42,862 bases of DNA from GCA-002840305 sp964394905 (GCA_964394905.1 CAYMZF010000005.1:1-42862), one strand, 5' to 3'. Positions 31,900-40,445 are shown, counted from the first letter of the stretch. Notes: generated by a model from the sequence alone, not told the origin. Made by a program: numbers and translations.

Positions 31900-34875
31900 T
31901 TATTGCTTAAACTCGCAAATTCCTTGAAAATCGCAAAAAGGACAGGTAAAAGCTCCCGGTTTCGGCACAAATTCTCGTTTTTCAATTTCGGAAATATTTT
32001 TTAACAACCATTCTTCAATTTTTTCCATATCTTTGTCTTTAGCGGAAAAACTTAATTTATGACCGCTCTCCAAATAATAATAACTTAATTTATCAACTTT
32101 AATACCAAAAGAAGCTTCGGCTACTAATTTATACAAAAGCAATTGATACCTGTCGGCCGTTTCTAATTTATCCTTGCTTAATCCGGTTTTGTAATCAATA
32201 ATTTCAAATTGGCCGTCAGCTAATTTATCAACACGATCAATTTTTCCTTTAATGAAATAATCTTTAAATTTAAAACGAAAATCTTTTTCCAAAAAATAAA
32301 CATTCGGTAATTGTTCCGCCATCAAATTTTTATAAAAACTTTTTAACGACAACAAACCTTTATTATAATACTCATCCTTTTTTTTAATACTACCATAACC
32401 TTCATCCACCCAAAAATGCTCGTACCAAAAAAGTAATTTTTTTTCGGTCAATAAATCGGTTTTATTTTTAGAATCAGAAAATAAATTACTCTGTAAATTA
32501 TTATTGGCGATAAGCGGTAATAAAAAATTATATAAAGTATTATGAATTACCCGACCGAAAGTCAAGCTGGGTTTCTCTTCGGCTGACGGAATTTTTAACA
32601 AATGAGCGTATTTATACTGCAAGGGACATTTATCAAAAGCCGCGAATTGAGAAAAAGAAAAATAACTTGGAAGTTTATAGTCTTCTTTAACTATATTAAT
32701 TTTGGGTTTCTGTTCAGTTGTTGCTTTTAAGTCTTTCATAAATTCTAATTCGGAAAAATCAACTTCTTTTATGTTTTGTATCTCAACTTTAGCCTCAGCT
32801 AAGAAAGCTGATGGTCGTTTTTCTCGAGCTCCCCCGTAATTTCGAGCTCCACTTAAAAATATTCCTTCCTTAGCTCGAGTTAAGGCTACATAAAACAAAC
32901 GACGTTCTTCTTCAATATGAAAATTTTCATTATCAATTAATTTTTCTTTTATTAATTCCGCCGGAACAGGAATTTTTTCCGCTCGACTGTCGCTGGGAAA
33001 ACGACGTTCCACCAAATCAACTAAAAAAACATACTTAAATTCCAACCCTTTAGCCGAATGGACCGTCATTATTTTAACCGTATCAACATCAACAAAATCG
33101 TTTTTTAAAGTTCCGGTATCGCCGGATTCTAATTCAAAATTCAAAGCTTCAATAAAATCTTTTAATCGTAGTTCTTCGCTATTTTCTTCAAATTTTTTTA
33201 TTTTTTGATATAACTGATTAATATATGAAAAAATCTCACGATCTTTCTCGTGATTTAAATTTTTTAAAATTTCACTATCATAAATAAATTTAATAAAAAT
33301 AAAACTCGGCTTTTTATCATTAACCAAAACGGAATGACTCTCTATTAAATTTAATAATTTATGAATTTTAGCTAGAGATAAAGGATTAAGACCTTTAAGA
33401 CTATCGGCCCGACTTAAAACTTCAAATAAAGATGAATAACTTTTTTTAGCTTCAGCCGTTAAAATTATTAAATCGTTATATGAAATTTTAAATTCTTCCA
33501 TATTTAAAACTCGATATAAAGCGGAAGATTCGCGATAATTATCTAGTAATCTAAAATAAGAAATAATATCTAAAACAATCGGTTTATAATATAAACCTTT
33601 AAGCGATACAAAATGATTAGGAATCGCCAACCGAGTTAATTCTTTGGAAAAACGATCAGCCGTATCATTGGTTCGGCTTAAAATGGCAAAATCCAACCAA
33701 TTAGTATCGGGTTCGTTATTATAAATCTCCATTATTTTAGCGCCTACAAAAGATAATTCGTCCGATTCTTCCGGAAAATTAAAAGCTGACACCGCCGGAC
33801 TATTTCCTTTGAATTTTAAACCGGAGACTAAACGTTTATTAATATTTAACTTAACTTCTAAACGATTAGGATCGTTGTTTTTTATAAACTGATAAGCACA
33901 ATCTAAAATTTCTTGGCGGGAACGATAATTTTTACTAAGGACAATTTCTAAAGCTACGGGATAATCATCTTTAAATTGCATAATATTGGAAATTGAAGCT
34001 CCCCGAAATTTATAAATAGACTGATCGTCATCTCCGACCACCATTAAATTATTACTTTTCCCCGTTAGTATTTTTATAAGTTCATACTGGGCTAAATTAG
34101 TATCTTGAAATTCATCCACCATCACATATTTAAATTTAGCTTGATAAAGTTTTAAAATATTGGGTCGGTCTTTAAATAATTTAATAGTATAATTTATTAA
34201 ATCACCAAAATCTAAATAATTATTATCCAATAATAATTTATTATATAATTTATAAGCGGCCGCCAATTCTTTTAAACGATCAGTATCTAACTCATCGGCT
34301 TCATCGTCATCATTTTTATTAATATTTTTTTTAATTGTTTTTTTCTTGTTTTCTGTTTGACCGCTCATTTTTTTTATTAATGTTTCATAATCGGTATCGG
34401 AAACGTTTTCATCTTTTAAACGAGAAAAATGATTTAATAATTCTCTGATAAATTTATTGGGATTGCCGGCCGAAGCATAATATTTTAAATCGAATAATTC
34501 TAAATTTTTCTTTAAAAATACCCATTGAGCCGTACCATCCAATAATTTAAATTCGGGATTTAAACCGATTTCCAAAGCTTGTTGGCGTAAAATTCTTTCA
34601 CATAATCCATGAAAAGTATGAATCCATAAATCAACATAACCGTAAGGTAAAATTTTATCGGCTCGTTCTTCCATTTCCCCGGCGGCTTTTTCGGTAAAAG
34701 TTAAAAGTAAAACTTCATCGGTTTTAATTTTCTTTTCCATAACTAAATAAGCTAAACGATTTATTAAAACCGTGGTTTTGCCGGTTCCCGCTCCGGCAAC
34801 CACTAATAACGGACCGGTCTCGTGTTTAACGGCCCGAAGTTGCTCGGTATTAAGTTTTTTTAACTCTTCTAACAT
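31900..34875 (-). CDS. UvrD-like helicase fused to a RecB-type nuclease
   Basis: The 991-residue protein has an SF1 helicase (Walker A GAGTGKTT at 28-35, Walker B VMVDEFQDT, GDDDQSIYKFRGA, VHSAKGLEF, VALTRAKEG) and a C-terminal PD-(D/E)XK nuclease: GRVIHNTLYNFL, GKIDRVDKLADG, IIDYKTG and QLLLYK. One cysteine upstream (FDKCPLQYK) and three at the end (C978, C981, C987 in CPFCDFQGIC) match the four-cysteine iron-sulfur clamp of AddB/AdnA-type nucleases. It likely resects or repairs double-strand breaks as a single-chain helicase-nuclease. An acidic-basic low-complexity insert is present near residues 178-200. It follows the M16 peptidase by five bases. Confidence 0.93.
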   Translation of the reverse strand: MLEELKKLNTEQLRAVKHETGPLLVVAGAGTGKTTVLINRLAYLVMEKKIKTDEVLLLTFTEKAAGEMEERADKILPYGYVDLWIHTFHGLCERILRQQALEIGLNPEFKLLDGTAQWVFLKKNLELFDLKYYASAGNPNKFIRELLNHFSRLKDENVSDTDYETLIKKMSGQTENKKKTIKKNINKNDDDEADELDTDRLKELAAAYKLYNKLLLDNNYLDFGDLINYTIKLFKDRPNILKLYQAKFKYVMVDEFQDTNLAQYELIKILTGKSNNLMVVGDDDQSIYKFRGASISNIMQFKDDYPVALEIVLSKNYRSRQEILDCAYQFIKNNDPNRLEVKLNINKRLVSGLKFKGNSPAVSAFNFPEESDELSFVGAKIMEIYNNEPDTNWLDFAILSRTNDTADRFSKELTRLAIPNHFVSLKGLYYKPIVLDIISYFRLLDNYRESSALYRVLNMEEFKISYNDLIILTAEAKKSYSSLFEVLSRADSLKGLNPLSLAKIHKLLNLIESHSVLVNDKKPSFIFIKFIYDSEILKNLNHEKDREIFSYINQLYQKIKKFEENSEELRLKDFIEALNFELESGDTGTLKNDFVDVDTVKIMTVHSAKGLEFKYVFLVDLVERRFPSDSRAEKIPVPAELIKEKLIDNENFHIEEERRLFYVALTRAKEGIFLSGARNYGGAREKRPSAFLAEAKVEIQNIKEVDFSELEFMKDLKATTEQKPKINIVKEDYKLPSYFSFSQFAAFDKCPLQYKYAHLLKIPSAEEKPSLTFGRVIHNTLYNFLLPLIANNNLQSNLFSDSKNKTDLLTEKKLLFWYEHFWVDEGYGSIKKKDEYYNKGLLSLKSFYKNLMAEQLPNVYFLEKDFRFKFKDYFIKGKIDRVDKLADGQFEIIDYKTGLSKDKLETADRYQLLLYKLVAEASFGIKVDKLSYYYLESGHKLSFSAKDKDMEKIEEWLLKNISEIEKREFVPKPGAFTCPFCDFQGICEFKQ

Positions 34876-34880
34876 AAAAA

Positions 34881-36152
34881 TTAATCAATTGTTAAAATAT
34901 TTTTTATTTTTTGTTTGTTTTTAATGTCACCAATTATAGCTAAATTAAGACCGCTATTAACAAATAATTTTTGAGCCACTCGTTTGATATCTAAAGCGGT
35001 AACTTGCTTAATTTTTTTTAAAGATTCTTCCGGAGTTTTAAATTTAGAATTATTTACAAATTGATAACCATACCAAGAAGAAAAATCATCACTGCCTTCC
35101 ATTTGAACAATTGTTTTTCCGGCAATTAAATCTTTAGCTTTTTTTAATTCTTCTTTAGTCACCAAGCTCTTTTTCATTTGACTATATTCTCGCAAAATAA
35201 CAGTAAGCGCTTCCATCAACTTATCTTTAGGAACTCCGGCTTGAACGGTAATATAACCGCTATCACTATAGGTTTCAATATTGGAGAAAACTGAATAAGC
35301 CAATCCCTGACGTTCTCTAAGTTTAATAAACAAGCGAGAACTCATTGAACCGCCTAAAATTATTGATAGTAATTTTAAAGCATATTCGTCGCGATGATTA
35401 GCCGGAAAAGATCTAAAACCCAAAGATAAAACTATTTGATCAATTTTTTTATTTTTAATTATAAAATTAGGCTTTTTTTGTTTTTCAATAACTTTAATTT
35501 TGTTTTTATAATTATTGTTTTTAAAGTTACCGAACTTTTCATCTAAATTTTTAATGATTTCTTTATCAGAAAAATTACCGGCTAAAAATATAGCCATATT
35601 TTTAGTGCCATATTGACTGGAAAAATATTTTAGAACATCCGATCTTTTAAAACTTAAAATGTTTTCTTTGGTACCGATAGTATCTCGGCCGGCCGGAGTA
35701 TCACCGTAAAGACAATTTTCAAAAACATCTTCAATACTAAGTTTAGGATTATCTTTATACATATTTAATTCTTCAATAATCACTCCTTTTTCTCGTTCAA
35801 TCTCTTCACGGTCAAATTTAGAATTACTTAAGAGATCGTTTAAAACGTCAATCGCTACCCCTATTTTATTTTTAGCTGATTTTATATAATACCCGGTACA
35901 TTCTTTACCGGTAAAAGCATTAAATTCGGCCCCGATTGAATCTAATTCGCTAGACAAAATTAACGTGCTAGGTCGCTTAACGGTTCCTTTAAAAAACAAA
36001 TGCTCAATAAAATGAGATAAACCGGAATTTTTTTTAGTTTCATATTTAGAACCGGTTTTAAATACAACCAATACCGTAGCTGTTTTTAAATTAGGTAGTT
36101 TAATCAAAAATACCGGTAAATTGTTCTTTAGTTTTATTGATTTTATGGTCAT
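34881..36152 (-). CDS. M16 family zinc metallopeptidase
   Basis: The 423-residue protein has the inverted zinc motif HFIEH (47-51) and the distal ligand E127 in the REKGVIIEELNMYKDNP block, at the usual spacing. The second half has the family's RLFIKLRERQGLAYSV segment. It resembles the processing-peptidase-like M16B proteins (about 410-430 residues) and looks active. The physiological substrate is unknown. It is divergent from radC, with overlapping promoters, and sits just ahead of the helicase-nuclease gene. Confidence 0.94.
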   Translation of the reverse strand: MTIKSIKLKNNLPVFLIKLPNLKTATVLVVFKTGSKYETKKNSGLSHFIEHLFFKGTVKRPSTLILSSELDSIGAEFNAFTGKECTGYYIKSAKNKIGVAIDVLNDLLSNSKFDREEIEREKGVIIEELNMYKDNPKLSIEDVFENCLYGDTPAGRDTIGTKENILSFKRSDVLKYFSSQYGTKNMAIFLAGNFSDKEIIKNLDEKFGNFKNNNYKNKIKVIEKQKKPNFIIKNKKIDQIVLSLGFRSFPANHRDEYALKLLSIILGGSMSSRLFIKLRERQGLAYSVFSNIETYSDSGYITVQAGVPKDKLMEALTVILREYSQMKKSLVTKEELKKAKDLIAGKTIVQMEGSDDFSSWYGYQFVNNSKFKTPEESLKKIKQVTALDIKRVAQKLFVNSGLNLAIIGDIKNKQKIKNILTID

Positions 36153-36184
36153 ATTATCAATCTAATTTACTTTTTATTAATTTA

Positions 36185-36213
36185 TTTTAATTCTATCATA
36201 TATTTGCTATAAT
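36185..36213 (+). promoter_or_regulatory. Promoter of radC
   Basis: TTTTAA (36185-36190), a 17-base spacer ending in TGC, and TATAAT (36208-36213) form an extended -10 promoter 33 bases before the ATG. Confidence 0.65.
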
Positions 36214-36218
36214 TAAAA
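36190..36218 (-). promoter_or_regulatory. Promoter of the M16 peptidase operon
   Basis: On the minus strand TTTTAA (36218-36213), 17 bases, and TGATAGAAT (box 36195-36190) form an extended -10 promoter. It lies almost exactly on top of the radC promoter in the opposite direction. Confidence 0.55.
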
Positions 36219-36246
36219 TAAGATACTATTAATTAATAAAAAAAAT

Positions 36247-36963
36247 ATGCCCTATCAAATAAAAGATCATAATTTAGTCATTAATCGTAATAAAAAATAT
36301 AATATTTTAGCGGTTAAAGATCGAGCCGAGGATGATAAACCTCGAGAAAAAATGTTAAAACTCGGAGCTGAGGCTTTAAGCTCGGCTGAATTATTAGCCA
36401 TTATTTTGAGTGTTGGAACTAAAAAAGAAGAAGTTTTGACTATGGCCGACAGAATTTTGAAAGATTACGGTAAAAACGCCATTATTAATGAAAAAAATCC
36501 GGCTAAATTAGAAAAAGAATTTGGTTTGCCTTTAGTTAAATCTTGCCAAATAGTAGCTTGTTTTGAGTTGGGTCGTCGCTTTTTTAAAGAAGAAACCGGC
36601 GGAACGGTAACTATAAGAAACGCCAAACAAGCTTTTGTTCATTTAAAAGATATGAGTAATTTAAATAAAGAACATTTTCAAGGTTTGTATCTAAACAGTC
36701 GCTATAAATTAATTCATAGTGAAACTATATCTATCGGCACTTTAGATGCCAGCATTATTCATCCGCGCGAAGTTTTTCGCCCGGCCATTGAACACGGCGC
36801 CAGTGCCGTTATTGTCGCTCACAATCATCCTTCCGGAACTTTAAAAGCCACCAGTGATGATTTAGAAGTCACTAAAAAATTACAAGAAGCCGGTGATTTA
36901 TTAGGAATTGAGTTATTGGATCATTTAATAATTTCTAAAAATAAGTTTATAAGCTTAATTTAA
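36247..36963 (+). CDS. radC: RadC family JAB/MPN-domain protein
   Basis: The 238-residue protein has an N-terminal helix-hairpin-helix-like region (PREKMLKLGAEALSSAELLA) and a C-terminal JAMM domain with E142, the HNHPSG motif (H192, H194) and D205, so the metal-binding set is complete, with a threonine replacing the usual serine of the JAMM motif. The family has long been called DNA repair protein RadC, but its role is not settled. The start is preceded by an A-rich run. A 75-codon gene follows after three bases. Confidence 0.94.
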   Translation: MPYQIKDHNLVINRNKKYNILAVKDRAEDDKPREKMLKLGAEALSSAELLAIILSVGTKKEEVLTMADRILKDYGKNAIINEKNPAKLEKEFGLPLVKSCQIVACFELGRRFFKEETGGTVTIRNAKQAFVHLKDMSNLNKEHFQGLYLNSRYKLIHSETISIGTLDASIIHPREVFRPAIEHGASAVIVAHNHPSGTLKATSDDLEVTKKLQEAGDLLGIELLDHLIISKNKFISLI

Positions 36964-36966
36964 ATT

Positions 36967-37194
36967 ATGACCAAAAAGTATTTAATAAAAACTACTGTCT
37001 TGAAAGTTAGAGATAAAAAAAGCGTCAATTGGCATATAAAACAAAATGATTATTTTGGCACCTTAGCCACTATTGTAAACCTTATTAATCAAGACTATAT
37101 TTTGAATAATAAAAAGGAACTTCAAAAAATACTAAAAAGCTTGGGTAAAGATTTAAATTATTTACAAAAAAATTTTATTATAAAGAAAAAATAA
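36967..37194 (+). CDS. Small basic protein of unknown function
   Basis: I do not recognise this 75-residue protein. It is lysine-rich (MTKKYLIKTTVLKVRDKK at the start, NFIIKKK at the end), with a likely beta-strand start and a helical second half (KKELQKILKSLGKDLNYLQ). It begins three bases after the radC stop and is probably co-transcribed with it. Its tail is followed by the convergent Fic/Doc gene after 23 bases. The tight spacing and normal codon use make a real gene likely. Confidence 0.6.
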   Translation: MTKKYLIKTTVLKVRDKKSVNWHIKQNDYFGTLATIVNLINQDYILNNKKELQKILKSLGKDLNYLQKNFIIKKK

Positions 37195-37217
37195 ACTTAC
37201 AGTTTAGCATGTTTTAT

Positions 37218-37631
37218 TTATTGTAAATAGGTTTTAATAAACTTACCGATAAAAATTATTACTTGTTCCCTAGCCAAAGGCGAACTTTGAGCGACCCAAA
37301 CGGCCAAATTATATAATTCTTTATTATCAGTTTTTAACCATTTATTATTTTTATATAAAAAAACTAATAAAGAAGTAACAGCAATTCTTTTATTACCATT
37401 TTGAAAAGGATGATTTTTAATAAGCAAATAGAATAAAATAGCTCCCTTGCTTTCAAGACCGACATATAGACTTCTTTTTTCAAATTTTTGAAAAGGAGTA
37501 GCAATGCAACTCTCTAAAACATTCGGATATCTTGTTTCAAATTCCGGTATCGGCTCGTTATAATCCATAGTATTGGCAGCTAAACGATGAGCTAAATATT
37601 TTATTTCTTCAATAGTTAAAGGTTTTAACAT
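37218..37631 (-). CDS. Fic/Doc family toxin
   Basis: The 137-residue protein has the Fic/Doc fold with the active-site motif HPFQNGNKR (74-82). Doc toxins phosphorylate EF-Tu, while longer Fic proteins AMPylate targets. The short length and the NKR ending fit the Doc type. The acidic residue of the Doc motif (D in HxFxDANKR) is N78 here; similar HPFxNGNKR motifs are seen in the family, so this does not prove inactivity. It starts four bases after the HTH gene's stop, giving the normal antitoxin-toxin order. Confidence 0.85.
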   Translation of the reverse strand: MLKPLTIEEIKYLAHRLAANTMDYNEPIPEFETRYPNVLESCIATPFQKFEKRSLYVGLESKGAILFYLLIKNHPFQNGNKRIAVTSLLVFLYKNNKWLKTDNKELYNLAVWVAQSSPLAREQVIIFIGKFIKTYLQ

Positions 37632-37635
37632 ATAT

Positions 37636-37911
37636 TTATTCTTGGCTTAACATTTTTATGGTATCACCATATTCTTGTAAAACTTTTTTAACGCCAAACT
37701 CAATCTCTTTTTTATCTTCTTTGCTTAAACCTATTTTAAATAAACCGTCTAAATCCTTTTTTTTAATAATATAATTACGGCCAATTTTATCAGCTTTTAT
37801 TTTTCCAGATTTTATTTTATTCCAAACTGCTATTCTACTGATACCCATGATATCGGCTAATTCTTTAACTGTAAAATAATCTTTATTTATTGGTATTTTA
37901 TTAATAATCAT
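37636..37911 (-). CDS. HTH antitoxin of the Fic/Doc module (excisionase-type HTH)
   Basis: The 91-residue protein has an N-terminal excisionase/MerR-like helix-turn-helix (about 12-57: FTVKELADIMGISRIAVWNKI, then GRNYIIKKKDLDGLF) and a C-terminal helical tail (about 62-91) that would contact the toxin. It precedes the toxin gene by four bases. The upstream region has a promoter covered by two GTTAAY-N13-RTTAAC sites, so it probably represses its own operon. There is no Shine-Dalgarno. Confidence 0.8.
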   Translation of the reverse strand: MIINKIPINKDYFTVKELADIMGISRIAVWNKIKSGKIKADKIGRNYIIKKKDLDGLFKIGLSKEDKKEIEFGVKKVLQEYGDTIKMLSQE

Positions 37912-37920
37912 ATAGTTTAT

Positions 37921-37974
37921 GTTAATTTATATAATATATATTAACATACGTTAACTTTATAGTCAATAGTTAAC
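37921..37974. promoter_or_regulatory. Double operator of the toxin-antitoxin operon
   Basis: Two sites have the same build: GTTAAT at 37921-37926 and ATTAAC at 37940-37945 (13 bases apart), and GTTAAC at 37950-37955 and GTTAAC at 37969-37974 (13 bases apart). The first covers the -10 box and the probable start of transcription, and the second covers the -35 and spacer. The arms of the first extend to nine perfect pairs (TATGTTAAT/ATTAACATA). This is the layout expected for autorepression by the HTH antitoxin. Confidence 0.75.
37938..37966 (-). promoter_or_regulatory. Promoter of the toxin-antitoxin operon
   Basis: On the minus strand TTGACT (37966-37961), 17 bases, then TAATAT (37943-37938), 26 bases ahead of the antitoxin start. 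Confidence 0.65.
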
Positions 37975-38028
37975 ATAAACATGAAAACATAAATATATAT
38001 ACCCTCCAATAAAACCATTAATTTATTA

Positions 38029-38058
38029 AAAAAAGCTTGTATTTAAACAAGCTTTTTT
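38029..38058. terminator. Terminator downstream of the DHH-like gene
   Basis: A 12-bp stem (38029-38040 with 38047-38058; core AAGCTTGT/ACAAGCTT, outer A/T pairs) closes a six-base loop, nine bases after the stop of the leftward gene ending at 38068. It isolates that gene from the toxin-antitoxin operon. Confidence 0.88.
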
Positions 38059-38067
38059 ATTTCCAAA

Positions 38068-39066
38068 TTACTTTTTATTTTTAGTTTTAAATATTTTAAA
38101 TTTTGAAATTTTTTCAAAATAAAAATTATTTATTAAACTTTTTTTTAATCCGGAATTTAACGACGCCGGTTTATCGTCAATTTTATTCTGCTCCTTAATT
38201 TTTAAATCAGCTAAAGCGCGGTTATAAGCCCTGGCTAAGTCACATGGATCAACCTTAGATGGTTTTTTAGCCGGAGATTTTTTACTTCCCCAACAAGAAA
38301 GATAACCGGCAGGATGTAAAAACCAACCATCCTCACCAATTTTTTCATTCGCCTCTTCTATAACCTCCAAGATATAAGGATGATCAGCTCTAACTAAAGC
38401 CAACTCCCTTACTAAAAGCCCAATACTGTTTTCATTAATATAGATATAAGCATCAAAGCCATAGTCGAACACTATTTTAGAAGCACGATGAGTTTTACCA
38501 TTACTTTCTACTAAAATGGCAGTTTGACCAACGGTTTCAATAGATTTTAAAACGCAATCTTTATCAAAGATTTCATTTTTTTTTAAAATAAGGAAACCGT
38601 CAAAATTATTGAATATTAAATGGCAAACATCTTCGTCGTTCTTAAATTTTGCTTTAAGTTGATGAAGACAATCATTAAAACTAAGAAAGCTCCTTAGGTT
38701 TTTATTATTCCTGGAGAATTCTTTAGCCTCACGATAACCATAAGCGTCGTGTTGATCAATAAAATAAGCTAAATCTTCCAAAATTGCTTTTTCTTGATCA
38801 TTTCCGTATTTTTCTATTAAGAGCATAAAACAAGAATGGACTTTGCCATCCTTGTCTTGTTTTCCTTTTATACCCTTACCCCCAGCACAAATATCCAGCG
38901 CCAAGTCATTTTTATTTAATTCTTTTCCATCCCAATTAGCCGGGACGAAATTTAAAATAATGTCTTCTTTTTTGACACCGAAAACTCTTTCGGCCAAAAA
39001 ATTTAAAACAAACCAGACAGACGCGACGGCATCTAAATCGACTGATTTGTGTGTATAAAGCTTCAT
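38068..39066 (-). CDS. DHH-superfamily-like protein of unknown function
   Basis: The 332-residue protein starts with THKSVDLDAVASVW (5-18), like motif I of DHH phosphoesterases (H-x3-DxDAxxS). A later FIDQHDAYGY (about 117-126) resembles the DHH motif and LALDICAGGKG (about 55-65) the second acidic motif. The middle has GKVHSCFMLL, and the C-terminus has a basic KKSPAKKPSKVDP segment. A phosphoesterase acting on nucleic acid or nucleotides is possible but unproven. It is set apart by a textbook Shine-Dalgarno (AAAAGGAGGT, 39080-39071), its own terminator, and use of G/C-containing codons (such as GCC, GAC and GGC) that looks heavier than in its neighbours, all consistent with transfer. Confidence 0.6.
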   Translation of the reverse strand: MKLYTHKSVDLDAVASVWFVLNFLAERVFGVKKEDIILNFVPANWDGKELNKNDLALDICAGGKGIKGKQDKDGKVHSCFMLLIEKYGNDQEKAILEDLAYFIDQHDAYGYREAKEFSRNNKNLRSFLSFNDCLHQLKAKFKNDEDVCHLIFNNFDGFLILKKNEIFDKDCVLKSIETVGQTAILVESNGKTHRASKIVFDYGFDAYIYINENSIGLLVRELALVRADHPYILEVIEEANEKIGEDGWFLHPAGYLSCWGSKKSPAKKPSKVDPCDLARAYNRALADLKIKEQNKIDDKPASLNSGLKKSLINNFYFEKISKFKIFKTKNKK

Positions 39067-39070
39067 TTAT

Positions 39071-39080
39071 ACCTCCTTTT
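39071..39080 (-). promoter_or_regulatory. Consensus Shine-Dalgarno of the DHH-like gene
   Basis: Minus-strand AAAAGGAGGT ends four bases before the ATG at 39066. It is the only full consensus GGAGG ribosome site in the window. Confidence 0.9.
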
Positions 39081-39110
39081 TTATATAATTTTAATTTTTA
39101 AACAACTAAT

Positions 39111-40442
39111 TTAACTTGAAAGATTATCATCTTTAAAATAAAAAGTCAATGATAGAATAAAGAATAGAAACAAATAGGATCCCGGCAAACTCCATAACCA
39201 ATGATCAAGTAGCATAAAAATAAAAAGACCGATAAACAAAGGGATATAATATAATTTTTGAATATTTATTTTAAACAAATATAAAAGAAAATAAAGAAAA
39301 AAAAGTAAACCCCATAAACCGATTTCCGCCCACATCAATAAAAAAACATTATGAACCGGCTGAGCTTCATAAGCTTTTAAACTAGACTGCCTATTTAAAA
39401 GTTCATTATGATAATTACCCAAGCCGACACCTAACCACATATTATCCGAAATAATTTGCGAAGCGACAATATTTTGTTCTTTTCTTTCATTAAGTGATAT
39501 TTTTTCCAAACGTGACGAAGCATCAACTCGAACTAAAACTAAAGGTTTAAGTAGTAGAAATAAAGCTCCACTTAATAAAACTAACGATAAAAATATCGGT
39601 AAAAATTTATAAAACAACTTTTTATCGGTAAAAAAGAAAACTAAAAATAAAAATAATAAAGAAAGCGCCAAAGCTAAAATAGCACTGCGAGAAAAAGATA
39701 AGACTAGGGCTACAAAATATAAAAATAAAGCCAAATAAGCAATAATCGCCTTAGTTCCATGATAATTATTTTTTACCATTAACAAAATTGTAAAAAATAC
39801 GGCAAAAAACATTAAAGCACCTAATACATTGGGATGATCGGTAGCTCCATAAGCTCGTAGAAATCTTTCATTATTAGTTTCAATTACCGAAGTACCTAAA
39901 TCAGAAGCTTCATGAGAAGCGATTCCCAAATATTTGCAAGAGAAAGTTTGTTGAGTAAAAAATTGTCCGATACCTAAACCGGCTTGAAATAATAATGCCA
40001 ATAAAAAAACTAAAATAATTTTTTTAAAATTAAACTTAAAATTAAGCATCAAATACATCAAACCGACTGATATTAAAAATAGAACATAACGAAAAATAGA
40101 TAAATTAATATCCACTGATATTAAAATAGATAAAAAAACAAAGAAATCCAAAGCGGCTAAAATTACTAAATATTTATCAACCCCTGGAGCTATTCCGCTT
40201 TCTAACTTATTTTTTATTTTATAAACAAAAAATAATATTAAAATAATACTAAGTAAAATATAATTGCCAAACAAAGCGATCTCGTTATAATTACTGTCAC
40301 TTGAAACAATAATTAATTTAGTTTGCCATAAAAAAACAAAAACAAACAAATAAAAAAGATATTCAATTATCGTTTTTAAATTTATTTTTTTAATAAAATA
40401 TTTTAATTTTGTTTTTATAACCATCATGCTCATAATAATCAC
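39111..40442 (-). CDS. O-antigen ligase/polymerase-like membrane protein (Wzy family)
   Basis: The 443-residue protein has about 11-12 membrane helices and the family's conserved segments: RAYGATDHPNVLGALMFF (about 204-221), LSFSRSAILALALSLL, and VGLGNYHNELL with HNVFLLMWAEIGLWGLL after it. Such proteins polymerise glycans or attach them to lipid or protein carriers on the outer membrane face. The N-terminus has several in-frame ATGs (MIIMSMMVIKTK), so the start may be up to seven codons later. It follows the nucleotidyltransferase-like gene by three bases. Confidence 0.85.
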   Translation of the reverse strand: MIIMSMMVIKTKLKYFIKKINLKTIIEYLFYLFVFVFLWQTKLIIVSSDSNYNEIALFGNYILLSIILILFFVYKIKNKLESGIAPGVDKYLVILAALDFFVFLSILISVDINLSIFRYVLFLISVGLMYLMLNFKFNFKKIILVFLLALLFQAGLGIGQFFTQQTFSCKYLGIASHEASDLGTSVIETNNERFLRAYGATDHPNVLGALMFFAVFFTILLMVKNNYHGTKAIIAYLALFLYFVALVLSFSRSAILALALSLLFLFLVFFFTDKKLFYKFLPIFLSLVLLSGALFLLLKPLVLVRVDASSRLEKISLNERKEQNIVASQIISDNMWLGVGLGNYHNELLNRQSSLKAYEAQPVHNVFLLMWAEIGLWGLLFFLYFLLYLFKINIQKLYYIPLFIGLFIFMLLDHWLWSLPGSYLFLFFILSLTFYFKDDNLSS

Positions 40443-40445
40443 TTT

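Noticed and set aside
37912..38067. AT-rich repeats as a replication origin or iterons
   Set aside because: The GTTAAC-type repeats line up with a promoter in front of an HTH antitoxin, and no replication gene or DnaA-box cluster is nearby.
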